Below are positions 35,998 through 45,786 of a DNA stretch of 64,000 bases, one piece after another. The notes beneath the pieces are model-generated. The model was not told where the DNA came from, did not search any database, and was given only the letters and a program-made list of their open reading frames with translations. The translations under genes and the position numbers were made by a program. The DNA is from Polynucleobacter sp. HIN7 (lineage in GTDB: Bacteria > Pseudomonadota > Gammaproteobacteria > Burkholderiales > Burkholderiaceae). Every line of letters starts with the position of its first letter. Position 1 is the first letter of the stretch. Where the stretch lies: positions 372,001 to 436,000 of the forward strand of contig NZ_AP028138.1 in NCBI RefSeq assembly GCF_030297595.1, in the 5' to 3' direction.

Positions 35998-37218
35998 ATG
36001 AGCATTCTGAAAGGGAATACACCATGGATGTTGGTAGCCCAAGTCGGTGCTCTATTAGGCTTTGCTGCATATGCTGTGACACTAACCACTTTGCAAGGCG
36101 AGTGGGGCCTCTCTAATTTTGAATCCGGCCTAATTGCCAGTGCATTCTTCGTAGGTTATATCGCGGTGGTGCCATTTGCCACGGCGCTAACCGATCAGAT
36201 GGATGCGCGGCGTATTTATATGACTGGAAGTTTGTTGGCGATTGCGGGTCAATTGGGAATGGGCTTTATCGCCAGTGGCTTTATCAGCGCTTGCGCTTGT
36301 ATGATGGTGAGCGGCGCTGGGTTAGCAGCTACCTATATGCCAGGTCTCAAAATCCTTTCCGATCGAGCTATTCAAGGGGAAATCACCCGCCATATTGCGT
36401 TTTATACGGCGTTCTTTGGGGTTGGGACGGGCCTCTCCTACGTCATCTCAGGGTGGATCCTCGATCTGGGTGATTGGCATCATGTTTACCGTTGGGTCGC
36501 TTTGGGTCCAGCATGCTCGCTCCTGATCGTGTTGGTGCTGATTCAGCCAACATGTCATTCTCATTGGCAAGACAATATAAGGATTGATTGGCGCAATATT
36601 TTCCCGATCCGGAAGTGGCAACAAGTTTTGCAAAATCGCAATGCCTCAGGATACATCCTCGGATATACCGTCCATTCACTTGAGCTCTTTGCCTCGCGCA
36701 GTTGGTTAGTTGCCTTTTTTATCCTTAGCACCCAGCTTTCGGGCGAGCAATTTATTCTGGCGGCTACGACACTTGCTGGAGTCATTAATTTCTTTGGGGT
36801 ACCTGCCTCGATTTTGGGTAACGAGCTTGCCTTAAAGGTGGGTCGCCAACAATGGGTGTGTATTGTGATGATCACCAGTGCTTTTTTTGGAGTGGCGCTC
36901 GCTTACTCCATGGGCCATGCCAGTTGGATTATTTTGGCACTGGCAATTGGTCATGCCATTTTTATCATGGCAGATTCTGCTACGTTAACCGCGGGGCTGG
37001 TGACGAGTGCTGATGAGAAGCTCAAGGGAGCAGCAATGGGCTTACATTCACTGATGGGTTTTGGGGGTGGATTATTGGGCCCAGCCATTTTTGGTTTTGT
37101 GCTTGATCTCACCGGATCCCAGTCCGATCGGATTTCTTGGATTTGGGCCTATGCTTCGATCGTAGTTTGGGGAGTCTTATTTGTGATCTATGAACGTCGC
37201 AAGGGTTGGGTCCACTAA
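35998..37218 (+). CDS. MFS transporter
   Basis: 406-aa inner-membrane protein with about twelve hydrophobic segments. The loop between helices 2 and 3 carries ALTDQMDARRIYMTG, a divergent form of the MFS motif A. LAATYMPGLKILSDR lies in the fourth-fifth helix region. The central loop is at about residues 185-210. The substrate is unknown. Close linkage to the dioxygenase suggests a shared metabolite. The last 4 bp overlap the end of the convergent SulP gene. Confidence 0.9.
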   Translation: MSILKGNTPWMLVAQVGALLGFAAYAVTLTTLQGEWGLSNFESGLIASAFFVGYIAVVPFATALTDQMDARRIYMTGSLLAIAGQLGMGFIASGFISACACMMVSGAGLAATYMPGLKILSDRAIQGEITRHIAFYTAFFGVGTGLSYVISGWILDLGDWHHVYRWVALGPACSLLIVLVLIQPTCHSHWQDNIRIDWRNIFPIRKWQQVLQNRNASGYILGYTVHSLELFASRSWLVAFFILSTQLSGEQFILAATTLAGVINFFGVPASILGNELALKVGRQQWVCIVMITSAFFGVALAYSMGHASWIILALAIGHAIFIMADSATLTAGLVTSADEKLKGAAMGLHSLMGFGGGLLGPAIFGFVLDLTGSQSDRISWIWAYASIVVWGVLFVIYERRKGWVH

Positions 37219-38858
37219 GATATCAAAAATGCATTTCTGGCTTTTTGAAGTCCACTGGCAAGGTCATGGCAGAAATACTCCGAACTCATCTTGTCGTAAA
37301 GACCAGAGCGCAGGGCAATATCATGAGTTTGATGATTTAAGCCACAGATATAGACCGATACACCCTGGGTTTGGCAATGGTGCATGAACTCCATCAAACT
37401 ATCCATCCCAGTGGTATCCATATAAATTACATTCTTAAAATCTAATACCACTGCACATTGGGGAAGCCGCTGCTCGATTTTCTCAAGCAGCTGAATAGCT
37501 CCAAAAAAGAGGGCGCCATAAATGCGATACGCTGCCACTTTATCCTCTTGACCCTCAAGAAATGGAAAGTCAGTGATCGGCGCATTTTCAATTCGTGAGA
37601 GACTTGAAATTCGATATACAAAAGTGATGAACGCCAAGATTAATCCCACTTGCACAGCAACCGTTAAATCCACCGTGACAGTGAGTAAAAACACGCTGAT
37701 CATGGTGATGCGGTAGGGCAGACGAAATTGTTGGACATCGATGAATTTTTTCCAATCCCCCATGTTCCAAGCAATAAAGATGAGGATCGCGGCTAAGCAT
37801 GCCAATGGAATATTTTTTGCCAATGGTGATGCTAATACGATGATGAGCAGTAGAGTGGCTGAATGAACAATCGCTGAGATTGGTGTTCTAGCGCCAGATT
37901 CAATATTAGTGACCGTGCGGGCAATCGTACCGGTAACTGGCATACCCCCAAAGAAAGGCATGAAAAAGTTAGCAATTCCTTGGCCCATGAGCTCTTGATT
38001 GGGGCGATGGCGCTCATGCGTCAAGCCATCGGCAATACGAGCGCAGAGCAGGGATTCAATGGCGCCTAATAGTGCTAGGGTCATCGCTGGGGCAATCACC
38101 AATTGAGCGCTCTCCCAAGTAATTCCTTGCCATTGAGGGCTTGGAAGACCGGATGGAATTCCACCAAACCGCGTTCCAATCGTCTCCACTGGTAATGAAA
38201 AAATGGTGGTTACCAGAGTTGCAAGTACCAGAACCCAAATGGTCCCTGGCATGATCCCCAGTTTTCCGAGGCGCTTATGAAAGAGTCGCCATAGAATCAG
38301 AAAGAGCAGACTTGAGAGTGATAGAGCTAAGGTCGTTAGGCTCCAGGTAGCGGCCTGATGAATGAGCGTTTGTACCATGCTAACGAATTGCGATGGTAAT
38401 TGTGGAATTTGCAAACCAAAGAAATCTTTAATTTGCGAAAGAATGATGAGAACCGCAATACCATTCGTAAAGCCAACAATCACGGCAATCGGAATAAAGC
38501 GAACTAGAGTTCCTAGGCGAAACAGTCCCATCAGAAATAAAAAAACACCTGATAGGGTGGTGGCTAGTAAGAGATTGGCAACCCCATAGCGATCAACAAT
38601 GGCATAAACGATTACGATAAAGGCACCAGCAGGCCCTGCAATTTGAACTTTAGTGCCGCCAAATAGGGCGACAATCAATCCCCCAATAATGGCGGCAAAG
38701 ATTCCAGCCTCGGGTTTTAAGCCGCTAGCAATTGCAAACGCCATTGCTAGTGGCAGTGCAATCACCCCAACCGTAATACCAGCCAATATATCCTGTGAGA
38801 ATTGTTGACGCGAATACTTGCTAAACGAATCAAGGATGGCTGGTCGAAAGAAAGCCAT
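37215..38858 (-). CDS. SulP family anion transporter with STAS domain
   Basis: 547-aa protein. A membrane domain of ten or more segments starts at DILAGITVGVIALPLAMAFAIA, the SulP signature. The cytoplasmic STAS domain is at about residues 440-540 (AVVLDFKNVIYMDTTGMDSL). Members carry sulfate or bicarbonate/Na+; the sequence alone does not tell which. VQIAGPAGAFIVIVY is the conserved helix-3 segment. It is followed upstream on the same strand by a DUF2177 protein 9 bp away, so the two are probably co-transcribed. Confidence 0.92.
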   Translation of the reverse strand: MAFFRPAILDSFSKYSRQQFSQDILAGITVGVIALPLAMAFAIASGLKPEAGIFAAIIGGLIVALFGGTKVQIAGPAGAFIVIVYAIVDRYGVANLLLATTLSGVFLFLMGLFRLGTLVRFIPIAVIVGFTNGIAVLIILSQIKDFFGLQIPQLPSQFVSMVQTLIHQAATWSLTTLALSLSSLLFLILWRLFHKRLGKLGIMPGTIWVLVLATLVTTIFSLPVETIGTRFGGIPSGLPSPQWQGITWESAQLVIAPAMTLALLGAIESLLCARIADGLTHERHRPNQELMGQGIANFFMPFFGGMPVTGTIARTVTNIESGARTPISAIVHSATLLLIIVLASPLAKNIPLACLAAILIFIAWNMGDWKKFIDVQQFRLPYRITMISVFLLTVTVDLTVAVQVGLILAFITFVYRISSLSRIENAPITDFPFLEGQEDKVAAYRIYGALFFGAIQLLEKIEQRLPQCAVVLDFKNVIYMDTTGMDSLMEFMHHCQTQGVSVYICGLNHQTHDIALRSGLYDKMSSEYFCHDLASGLQKARNAFLIS

Positions 38859-38867
38859 TGTAGGTTT

Positions 38868-39284
38868 TTAGGTTTTAAACCAATTCCCCAACCACTGAGT
38901 AATCCCATAGGCCAACACTGAGCATGTTGCTGTCAGAATACTGCCCCAGGCGATATCAATCAGAGCAAGCTTACTTGGAAAATCACGAATCACAGCCAGA
39001 TTGGTGAGGTTATAGGTCATGTAGCAAAAGAGTCCAAAAAGCGCCCCATAAATGAGTGCATCAAGCCACACCTGCTTTTGTAGGGCGGGATAAATCACAA
39101 AAATTAGGGCTCCAAGTCCGTACAACAGATAAAAGCCTAAAGCGGCCATCAGATTGGGATTGGGGGACATGAGGGTGCCCATTTCACTGCGATACAGGCC
39201 TTTGGCAATTCCTAACAACCAAATTAAATCAATCACTAAGAGGCAAAGCAGGAAGGCAAAATAGGGGATGAAATACTTGAGCAT
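38868..39284 (-). CDS. DUF2177 family membrane protein
   Basis: 138-aa protein with four hydrophobic segments, at about residues 5-25, 45-65, 78-97 and 110-130. The typical DUF2177 pattern is DLIWLLGIAKGLYRSEMG, then YGLGALIFVIYPAL, ALFGLFCYMTYNLTNLA and DIAWGSILTA. Function unknown. The ATG at 39284 is preferred; a GTG at 39305 would add seven residues. It precedes the SulP gene and probably shares its message. Confidence 0.87.
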   Translation of the reverse strand: MLKYFIPYFAFLLCLLVIDLIWLLGIAKGLYRSEMGTLMSPNPNLMAALGFYLLYGLGALIFVIYPALQKQVWLDALIYGALFGLFCYMTYNLTNLAVIRDFPSKLALIDIAWGSILTATCSVLAYGITQWLGNWFKT

Positions 39285-39373
39285 TTTGGTCAGAACCAGT
39301 CGCACAGAACGTCAATCGGACTTAACATAGTACTTCGAGTATATATCTTTCAATTATTTCGTTGGAGGCCTCT

Positions 39374-39814
39374 ATGTTTCAGAATTTAATCGTACCCGTT
39401 GACGGCAGCGATGTCAGCATGAAATCGCTCAAGAAAGTAGCTGAGTTAGCAAAAGCAGATGGCGCAAAAGTGACTTTAGTTTACGTGTCTGATCCATTGC
39501 CTCCGATTGCATATGCCGATAGCACGATGGGCGTTGCGTTTACCGATACCGAGCATAAAAAGACCTGCGAGGCCTTTGCAAAAAAAGTGTTGGCTAAATC
39601 CACTGAAAAATTAGGTAAAGGATTAATGGTTGATACCCGCCATGTTTTTCATGTCAATCTGTTCGAAGGCATTATTGAAGCTGCCAAGAAATCAAAAGGC
39701 GATGTGATTGTGATGGCATCCCACAAAAATACTGGCCTCAAAGGGATTATGCTCGGCAGTGAAACCCACGCAGTGATCGTGCACACTAAATTACCAGTAT
39801 TGGTTTTAGGCTAG
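39374..39814 (+). CDS. Universal stress protein (UspA family)
   Basis: 146-aa cytoplasmic protein of the nucleotide-binding UspA fold. The start NLIVPVDGSDVSMKSLKKV and the ATP-binding loop near the end, MASHKNTGLKGIMLGSETHAV (G-x2-G-x9-G-S/T type), are clear. The start at 39374 is fixed by GGAGG 5 nt before the ATG; an in-frame TTG at 39362 lies before that site. A single-gene unit that ends 3 bp from the convergent ccmI gene. Confidence 0.94.
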   Translation: MFQNLIVPVDGSDVSMKSLKKVAELAKADGAKVTLVYVSDPLPPIAYADSTMGVAFTDTEHKKTCEAFAKKVLAKSTEKLGKGLMVDTRHVFHVNLFEGIIEAAKKSKGDVIVMASHKNTGLKGIMLGSETHAVIVHTKLPVLVLG

Positions 39815-39817
39815 TTT

Positions 39818-40687
39818 CTACTTCTTTTTCTGTTGGCCCGCCTCAGCGCGGGCTGCAGCGATGTTTTCATCCATGCCACGTGCAAACTCGCTATCGGCAG
39901 GAACCAAGCCTTTTGCCTTCGCCCAATATTCTTCAGCCTTTTTATAGTCGCCCATCTCAAAATAAGCGGTGCCTCCAAGAGCAAGGGCTTTGAGATTATT
40001 GGGGTCGATCTGCAGGGCTTTTTGCACCAGGCGCATCGGTTCACCCCGAATACTCTTATTCTCAAACGCTAAGAGATCGGCATAGTCCACTAAGAGCTGG
40101 GCATTATTGGGGTTGAGTTCCAATGCCTTCTTATAAGCCGCCCGAGCCTCTGCCATCCGGTTTAATGCAGCATAAGAGCGCCCCAGCATTTGCCAGCCCT
40201 CAGCGTTATTAGGCTCTTTCTCGAGTCGTTGAGCTAAACGCTCAACCATGCCTTCAATATCTTGTTGCGTCAGCTGCGGTTGGCCTTGATTAGCCTCTGG
40301 CAAGTACAGGGCCAATGGGGAGCCGACCAAGAGATATAAAACAATCGCCCCAATGGGTAGTGTGGTGGCAATGAAAATGGTCGACCATTTTTTCTTACGT
40401 TGATGTAACTCGCCATCTAAAACAAGTTGATCGGCCGCGATCGCCCGCTCCTCTTGGAGTAAGCGTTTTTCAATGTCTAGACGTGATTCATTTAGTTGCT
40501 CTTTGGTGATTCGACCTTCTTGGTGATCAAGCTCAAATTGACGCAATTGATTTCGAAGAATGGCAATATTCTCATCTTGCTCGAGGCTAATTTTTTCAGT
40601 ATTAAGCTTGCTTTTACGAAACGGAATAATGATCAGTAAAACCGCAACTACGGTCATCAATACAGCAATCAGGATGAAAAGAGTCAT
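39818..40687 (-). CDS. ccmI: Cytochrome c maturation protein CcmI (TPR)
   Basis: 289-aa chaperone that holds apocytochrome c for the CcmF/H haem ligase. Two membrane segments are visible: residues 2-21 and about 95-117. Between them is a leucine-rich cytoplasmic part, LRNQLRQFELDHQEGRIT, typical of CycH/CcmI. The periplasmic C-terminal part carries TPR repeats (EGWQMLGRSYAALNRMAEARAAY and NLKALALGGTAYFEMGDYKKAEEY). Its ATG overlaps the ccmH stop (TAATG). It is the last gene of the ccm operon. Confidence 0.93.
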   Translation of the reverse strand: MTLFILIAVLMTVVAVLLIIIPFRKSKLNTEKISLEQDENIAILRNQLRQFELDHQEGRITKEQLNESRLDIEKRLLQEERAIAADQLVLDGELHQRKKKWSTIFIATTLPIGAIVLYLLVGSPLALYLPEANQGQPQLTQQDIEGMVERLAQRLEKEPNNAEGWQMLGRSYAALNRMAEARAAYKKALELNPNNAQLLVDYADLLAFENKSIRGEPMRLVQKALQIDPNNLKALALGGTAYFEMGDYKKAEEYWAKAKGLVPADSEFARGMDENIAAARAEAGQQKKK

Positions 40688-41172
40688 TACTGGTTTCCTA
40701 GTTTGCGGTCTAGCAGTTGTCTAGCGCGCTCAATTTCTTGAGCCGAAAACGTTTCTTGGGACAACTCTTGTTTGCGTTGCTTAATCTGACGAACCAATAA
40801 GATGAGACCAAGTAGCATCAGCAAGAATGGACCAACCCAAAGCATTACGGTCGCTGCATTAAAGGGGGGCTTATACAGCACAAAGTCCCCATAGCGTTCG
40901 GTCATGTATTTCAAAATCTCTTGTTTAGAGCGCCCCTCACTTAGCTGTTGGCGAACTTGGTTTTTGAGATCCACCGCAAGATCGGCATTGGAATCCGCAA
41001 TCGTCTGATTTTGACAAACTAGGCAGCGCAGTTCATTCGAGACCTCGAGAACTTTCTTCTCAAGCGCTGGGTTATCGGAGACCGAGGGGGCTGTATTGCT
41101 TTGTGTAAAACCCAGGCCGGGAATAGCAAAGCTAAGCAAGAGTCCAGTTAAATGAATAGAGAGGCGTTTCAT
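40687..41172 (-). CDS. ccmH: Cytochrome c maturation protein CcmH
   Basis: 161-aa membrane-anchored thiol-disulfide protein that reduces the CxxCH site of apocytochromes. The signal sequence ends near GLGFT. The redox motif is LRCLVCQNQTIADSNADLA (LRCxxCQ), followed by MTERYGDFVLYKPP. One membrane segment at about residues 108-127 is followed by a basic tail. This is the short form without the TPR extension, which is encoded separately as ccmI. Confidence 0.95.
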   Translation of the reverse strand: MKRLSIHLTGLLLSFAIPGLGFTQSNTAPSVSDNPALEKKVLEVSNELRCLVCQNQTIADSNADLAVDLKNQVRQQLSEGRSKQEILKYMTERYGDFVLYKPPFNAATVMLWVGPFLLMLLGLILLVRQIKQRKQELSQETFSAQEIERARQLLDRKLGNQ

Positions 41173-41174
41173 GA

Positions 41175-41693
41175 TTAGAGGCTGGCAATCAAGGGGATAA
41201 TTTTTTTCTCGATCGCATCCTTGGTGAGTGGCCCGATGTGTTTGAGGCGAATCACGCCAGAGCGATCAATCACAAAGGTTTCAGGAACCCCATAGACCCC
41301 ATAATCAATTCCAACCTGACCTTTAATGTCCGATACTGAGAGTTGGTACGGATCGCCGAATTGCTTGAGCCACGCTTGCGCCGCCTCAGGCTTATCTTTG
41401 TAGTCAAGCCCAATCAGAGGTGTGCTCTGAGTTTTTGCAAAGTCAACTAGTAAAGGATGTTCGTCCCGACAGGCAGCACACCAAGATGCCCAGACATTGA
41501 GAATCCACACCTGTCCTTTCATCTGATCAGGAGAAAAACTTGTTTGTTCTTTACCAAGCACTGGTAGATTAAACATCGGAGCAGGTTTACCAATAAATGG
41601 CGAGGGAACCTCACGCGGCTTCAGCTGTAAGCCGATTCCCAGAAAAACCAGCAGCACCAAAAAGATGATGAAGGGAATCAGGTAACGTCGCAT
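41175..41693 (-). CDS. ccmG: Thiol:disulfide interchange protein CcmG/DsbE
   Basis: 172-aa thioredoxin-fold protein tethered to the periplasmic face by an N-terminal helix (residues 4-22). It reduces CcmH or apocytochrome. The active site is WASWCAACRDEHP, and VYGVPETFVIDRSG contains the cis-proline. The conserved acidic residue region is LIGLDYKDKPEAAQAWL. The ATG at 41693 lies one base after the ccmF stop; a longer frame would overlap ccmF. Confidence 0.95.
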   Translation of the reverse strand: MRRYLIPFIIFLVLLVFLGIGLQLKPREVPSPFIGKPAPMFNLPVLGKEQTSFSPDQMKGQVWILNVWASWCAACRDEHPLLVDFAKTQSTPLIGLDYKDKPEAAQAWLKQFGDPYQLSVSDIKGQVGIDYGVYGVPETFVIDRSGVIRLKHIGPLTKDAIEKKIIPLIASL

Positions 41694-41694
41694 C

Positions 41695-43632
41695 TTAAGC
41701 TTCTTTCTTGCGATAGCGACGATCGGTAATCGCCAAGAAACCACCGAGAGCCATCAAGAAGCATCCGCCCCAGATCCAATCAACAAATGGCTTGTGATAA
41801 ATCCTTACGCTCCATTCGCTTTCATTAATTGGCTCTCCTAGAGATACGTACAGGTCGCGTGTCAGGCCAGAATCGATTGCTGCCTCGGTCATCGGCATTT
41901 GGCTTGCGGTGTAAATCCGCTTCTCAGGGAACAAGCTGGTTACTGGTTTGCCATTCTTGCTTACATCAAATTGACCCTGAATGGCGGCGTAGTTAGGGCC
42001 ATTGATGGTTTTTAAGCCAACCATCTTGAAGTCGTAGCCACCGGACTGCGATACGCTACCAATTTGCATGCGCACATCCTGCTCGGTTTCAAAGCCACGC
42101 ACTGCGGTCACGCCAATAATAAATACTGCAACCCCAAAATGTGCCAGTAGCATGCCGTAGTAACCAGCTGGTTGAATCCGTAGGTTTTGCCACCAGGTCT
42201 TACTTGGGTTAATCCTGGCACGATCGATTAATTGCGTAATACCAGAGCTAATAATCCAGGCAGCAATCAAAAGTCCAAAGCCGATCATTGGCGTCCAGGA
42301 ACGCAGAATTAGGGGGGCAATAATCGCAGAGATCGCACTTGCTGCAAGTGCCCACTTCAATTTAGTCGCCAGTTCGATTGGCGGCGATTGGCGCCAGCGC
42401 GCAATTGGACCAACTCCCATTAAAAATAATGCAGGCGTCATGAGTGGCACAAATACTGCTTCGAAGTAAGGCTCACCCACCGAGATCTTTCCAAGGTTTA
42501 AGGCATCTAAGATCAGTGGATAGAGAGTGCCTAGTAACACTGCGGCGGCGGCAACCAATAAGAGAACATTGTTGACGAGGAGCATGCCTTCGCGTGAGAC
42601 GGTCTCAAAGTTACCACCAATGTTGGCTTTCGGAGCTCGCCATGCAAATAGCAATAAGGAGCCACCAACGATCAGACCTAAAAAGCCCAGAATAAATACG
42701 CCCCGCTCAGGATCGGTAGCAAAGGCGTGAACCGAAGTAATCACACCTGAGCGAACTAGGAAGGTTCCCAATAGCGATAGTGAGAAAGCTAAAATCGCTA
42801 AGAGGGCGGTCCACATTTTGAAACCACCACGCTTTTCTGTAACGGCAAGCGAGTGCATCAATGCGGTACCGACTAGCCAAGGCATAAAGGACGCATTTTC
42901 AACGGGGTCCCAGAACCACCAGCCACCCCAACCGAGTTCGTAGTATGCCCAAGCGCTTCCAAGCGCAATACCAATGGTTAAGAAGCACCAGGCGGTAGTA
43001 ACCCAAGGGCGCGACCAGCGCGCCCAGGCAGCATCGAGTCGACCAGATAAAAGAGCAGCAATTGCGAATGCGAAAGCGACTGCTGAACCCACATAGCCCA
43101 TGTATAAAAACGGCGGATGAATAATCATCCCTGGGTCTTGCAACAGAGGGTTCAGATCACGCCCTTCAGGAGCGGGAGGAAAGAGTCGATCAAAGGGGTT
43201 GGAGGTCAGGATGGTAAATAGCAAAACACCCACGCTCAAAATACCCAACACAGCCAAAATGCGCGCAATCATTTTGTCTGGAAGGTGTTTTGAGAAAACA
43301 GCCACGGCTAAGGTCCAGGCCGCCAACATTAATGCCCACAACAAGATAGACCCTTCATGGCCACCCCAGACGGCACAAATTCGATAAATTAGAGGCAGAT
43401 TGGAATTCGAGTTTTGTGCCACATACAGCACACTGAAATCATTTTGAATGAAGTTCACTGTGAGGCAAACGAAGGCAACTGCGACCCAAATAAAGAGGGC
43501 CCAAGAGGCAGGCCTAGCAATGGCCATGAGATGAGGGCGATTACTCTGGGCGCCTACCATTGGAAGCACAGAGAGGATGAGCGCAGTCACCAGCGCCAAG
43601 ATCATCGCGTATTGGCCGATTTCTGCAATCAT
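41695..43632 (-). CDS. ccmF: Cytochrome c haem lyase subunit CcmF
   Basis: 645-aa polytopic membrane protein that joins haem to apocytochrome c with CcmH and CcmI. About fifteen hydrophobic segments are visible. The tryptophan-rich WWD signature is [18 protein letters not shown] near residue 240, and flanking histidines occur in [21 protein letters not shown] and [16 protein letters not shown] periplasmic domain precedes the last helix. Its ATG overlaps the ccmE stop by 4 nt (ATGA). Confidence 0.97.
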   Translation of the reverse strand: MIAEIGQYAMILALVTALILSVLPMVGAQSNRPHLMAIARPASWALFIWVAVAFVCLTVNFIQNDFSVLYVAQNSNSNLPLIYRICAVWGGHEGSILLWALMLAAWTLAVAVFSKHLPDKMIARILAVLGILSVGVLLFTILTSNPFDRLFPPAPEGRDLNPLLQDPGMIIHPPFLYMGYVGSAVAFAFAIAALLSGRLDAAWARWSRPWVTTAWCFLTIGIALGSAWAYYELGWGGWWFWDPVENASFMPWLVGTALMHSLAVTEKRGGFKMWTALLAILAFSLSLLGTFLVRSGVITSVHAFATDPERGVFILGFLGLIVGGSLLLFAWRAPKANIGGNFETVSREGMLLVNNVLLLVAAAAVLLGTLYPLILDALNLGKISVGEPYFEAVFVPLMTPALFLMGVGPIARWRQSPPIELATKLKWALAASAISAIIAPLILRSWTPMIGFGLLIAAWIISSGITQLIDRARINPSKTWWQNLRIQPAGYYGMLLAHFGVAVFIIGVTAVRGFETEQDVRMQIGSVSQSGGYDFKMVGLKTINGPNYAAIQGQFDVSKNGKPVTSLFPEKRIYTASQMPMTEAAIDSGLTRDLYVSLGEPINESEWSVRIYHKPFVDWIWGGCFLMALGGFLAITDRRYRKKEA

Positions 43633-44102
43633 TTTTTACCCCCATACTCTTTTAGAGTAGGTGCGGCTTGAGGGTCTTTTGATTTGGCTTTTTCAAGAGC
43701 CTCAGCAGCTTCTGGTGGCATATAGTTCTCATCATGCTTAGCAAGCACTTGCTTTGCCTGAAAGATTCCGTTTTGATCGAGTTGACCTTGAGCAACCACG
43801 CCTTTACCTTCCTTGAATAAATCTGGCAAAAGACCTTCGTATTGAACGGGGACATCGTGTGCGGTATCGGTCACGATAAAGTTCACCTTCAAGCCACCTG
43901 GGTCACGAACAATGCTGCCCTCTTTCACTAAGCCGCCAATCCGAAATAATTTGTTCTTCGGTGCTTCATTGGCATAGACCTGGGATGGGCTAAAGAAGAA
44001 CACTAAATTACTTTGGAAGGTCTGCAATACCAAATAGGCTGCAACACCTAATGAGGCCAGACCACCAGCGATCGCAAGACCGCGCTTTGTACGGGGTTTC
44101 AT
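43629..44102 (-). CDS. ccmE: Cytochrome c maturation haem chaperone CcmE
   Basis: 157-aa periplasmic haem carrier anchored by one N-terminal helix (residues 9-27). The covalent haem site is the histidine of [12 protein letters not shown] (HxxxY). [27 protein letters not shown] is the standard OB-fold core. The C-terminal tail is long and charged ([21 protein letters not shown]). It lies 15 bp after ccmD. Confidence 0.96.
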   Translation of the reverse strand: MKPRTKRGLAIAGGLASLGVAAYLVLQTFQSNLVFFFSPSQVYANEAPKNKLFRIGGLVKEGSIVRDPGGLKVNFIVTDTAHDVPVQYEGLLPDLFKEGKGVVAQGQLDQNGIFQAKQVLAKHDENYMPPEAAEALEKAKSKDPQAAPTLKEYGGKK

Positions 44103-44117
44103 AACCCCCTATTTTGC

Positions 44118-44297
44118 CTAATTTCTTTGGGACTCGCGAATTTCAGAAATTAGGGTTTTTCGGAGGGTCTTATTCCGACTTCGTAATAGGGCTATCTCAA
44201 TGACTAGAGCCAAAATCGTGACCAGGTAAGACCCCCAAACGAAGAGGGCATAGCCACCCATGTGAAGAAAGTCAGAAAAGCTCGACCAATAAAACAT
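44118..44297 (-). CDS. ccmD: Haem exporter protein CcmD
   Basis: 59-aa single-span protein that helps release holo-CcmE from the CcmABC complex. The pattern FLHMGGYALFVWGSY, then a hydrophobic helix and the basic tail RNKTLRKTL, is standard for CcmD. The ATG at 44297 overlaps the ccmC stop codon by one base (TAATG); the longer open frame to 44390 lies inside ccmC. Confidence 0.93.
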   Translation of the reverse strand: MFYWSSFSDFLHMGGYALFVWGSYLVTILALVIEIALLRSRNKTLRKTLISEIRESQRN

Positions 44298-45034
44298 TAC
44301 AGCACCTCCTTCACCCAGTCGGCGTGGCGCTCGCGGTCCAGAATGAGATTGCGACAGCGATATAGGGCAACTGCAATCGAATACATCCAAAAAGCAAAAA
44401 CCATGATGAGCATGCCAGTCAACATTTGAGTGGCCATCGTAGGGGCTTTGGTGAGGCTAACGGAGGCCCCTTGATGAAGGGTATTCCACCATTTCACTGA
44501 GAAATAAATAATGGGGACATTGATCACCCCCACTATTGCCAGTAGTGCTGCGCTTCGGTCGGCCTTGCGCACATCCTCAATCGAGGCGTGTAATGATAAG
44601 AAGCCAAAATACAGAAAAAGTAATACGAGCTCTGAAGTGAGGCGAGCGTCCCAGACCCACCAGGTACCCCAGGTTGGCTTGCCCCAAACCGCACCCGTCC
44701 ACAGAGCAATAAAGGTCATGATGGCTCCTGTGGGTGCAAGAGAAAGCGCCAGCATACTAGCCAAGCGTGCATTAAAAATGAGACCAATCGCCGCCCAAAA
44801 TGCCATAACCAAATAAATCAGCATTGACATCCAGGCCGCAGGAACGTGGATAAAGATGATGCGATACGAGTCACCCTGCTGATGATCAGTGGGCGCAATA
44901 CCTAAGCCAATCACTAAACCAATGATGGTCAGGATCACGCCGCTCACCACAAACCATGGGATTAGTGATCCAGCAAGCCCATAAAAACGTTGTGGTGCAG
45001 CGTATTTAAACCAATTTAGATTGAGTAAAGACAA
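44297..45034 (-). CDS. ccmC: Haem exporter permease CcmC
   Basis: 245-aa, six-span membrane protein that presents haem to CcmE. The WWD signature is WGKPTWGTWWVWDARLTSE near residue 118. Axial histidine candidates lie in the periplasmic loops around FIHVPAAWMS and WWNTLHQGAS. It starts 65 bp after ccmB, the widest gap in the operon. The gap shows no gene. Confidence 0.96.
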   Translation of the reverse strand: MSLLNLNWFKYAAPQRFYGLAGSLIPWFVVSGVILTIIGLVIGLGIAPTDHQQGDSYRIIFIHVPAAWMSMLIYLVMAFWAAIGLIFNARLASMLALSLAPTGAIMTFIALWTGAVWGKPTWGTWWVWDARLTSELVLLFLYFGFLSLHASIEDVRKADRSAALLAIVGVINVPIIYFSVKWWNTLHQGASVSLTKAPTMATQMLTGMLIMVFAFWMYSIAVALYRCRNLILDRERHADWVKEVL

Positions 45035-45099
45035 AGTAATAAAACCTAACAGATTAATAAACTGAAAAGTATTGTAAGTCGATTGCGTGTGATCGTCTT

Positions 45100-45786
45100 T
45101 TATTCCAAGGCAATCCGAATGCTAGCCGCGCTGGCAAGGGGGGCTAAAAATAATGCGAGTGCGAGCATGGCGCCAAGCAAAGAAAAATGGGCCGCCACTC
45201 CAAGGCCAGTCTGGTAGGACTCGACTGCGCCGGCTCCAAAAATGAGGACGGGGCTTACGAGGGGCAAAATGATCAGGGCCAACAGGGTCCCGCTACCACG
45301 ACTGGCTAAGGTTAAGCCGGCACCAATAGAGCCGATTAGACTCAATAGAGGTGTTCCCAGTAGAAGGGATAAAAACAAAACACCGACCGTATCCATCGGT
45401 AAATTAAATTGCAAGGCAAGGATTGGTGAGATGAGGGCAAGTAATAGACCGCTGCTCATCCAATGCGCAATGGTTTTAGCAAGCACCACGAGTGGCAAGG
45501 GTAAGGCGGTTAATGCAATTTGGTCCAAAGACCCATCGATAAAGTCCTCTGAAAATATTTTGTGAAGCGATAGCATGGCTGCTAGTAAGGCGGCAATCCA
45601 CAGCATGCCTGGTGCAATTTGCATCAACAAGTTTTGCTCTGGCCCAATACCCAATGGAAAAAGACTCGTAACTACGGCAAAAAAAATGATGACCGCAAGG
45701 CTATCGCTTTTGCGTCGCAGAGCGAGGCGCAGGTCGCGCGTAATCACGCCTTGGAAGATCACAAATCCGGATGCGCTTTGACTCAT
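45100..45786 (-). CDS. ccmB: Haem exporter permease CcmB
   Basis: 228-aa, six-span ABC permease subunit of CcmABC. GVITRDLRLALRRKSD at the start and the periplasmic/cytoplasmic loop LPLPLVVLAKTIAHWMSSGLLL are standard. DGSLDQIALTALPLP carries the contact to the ATPase. ATG 45786 overlaps the ccmA stop by 4 nt (ATGA), so translation is coupled. Confidence 0.95.
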   Translation of the reverse strand: MSQSASGFVIFQGVITRDLRLALRRKSDSLAVIIFFAVVTSLFPLGIGPEQNLLMQIAPGMLWIAALLAAMLSLHKIFSEDFIDGSLDQIALTALPLPLVVLAKTIAHWMSSGLLLALISPILALQFNLPMDTVGVLFLSLLLGTPLLSLIGSIGAGLTLASRGSGTLLALIILPLVSPVLIFGAGAVESYQTGLGVAAHFSLLGAMLALALFLAPLASAASIRIALE

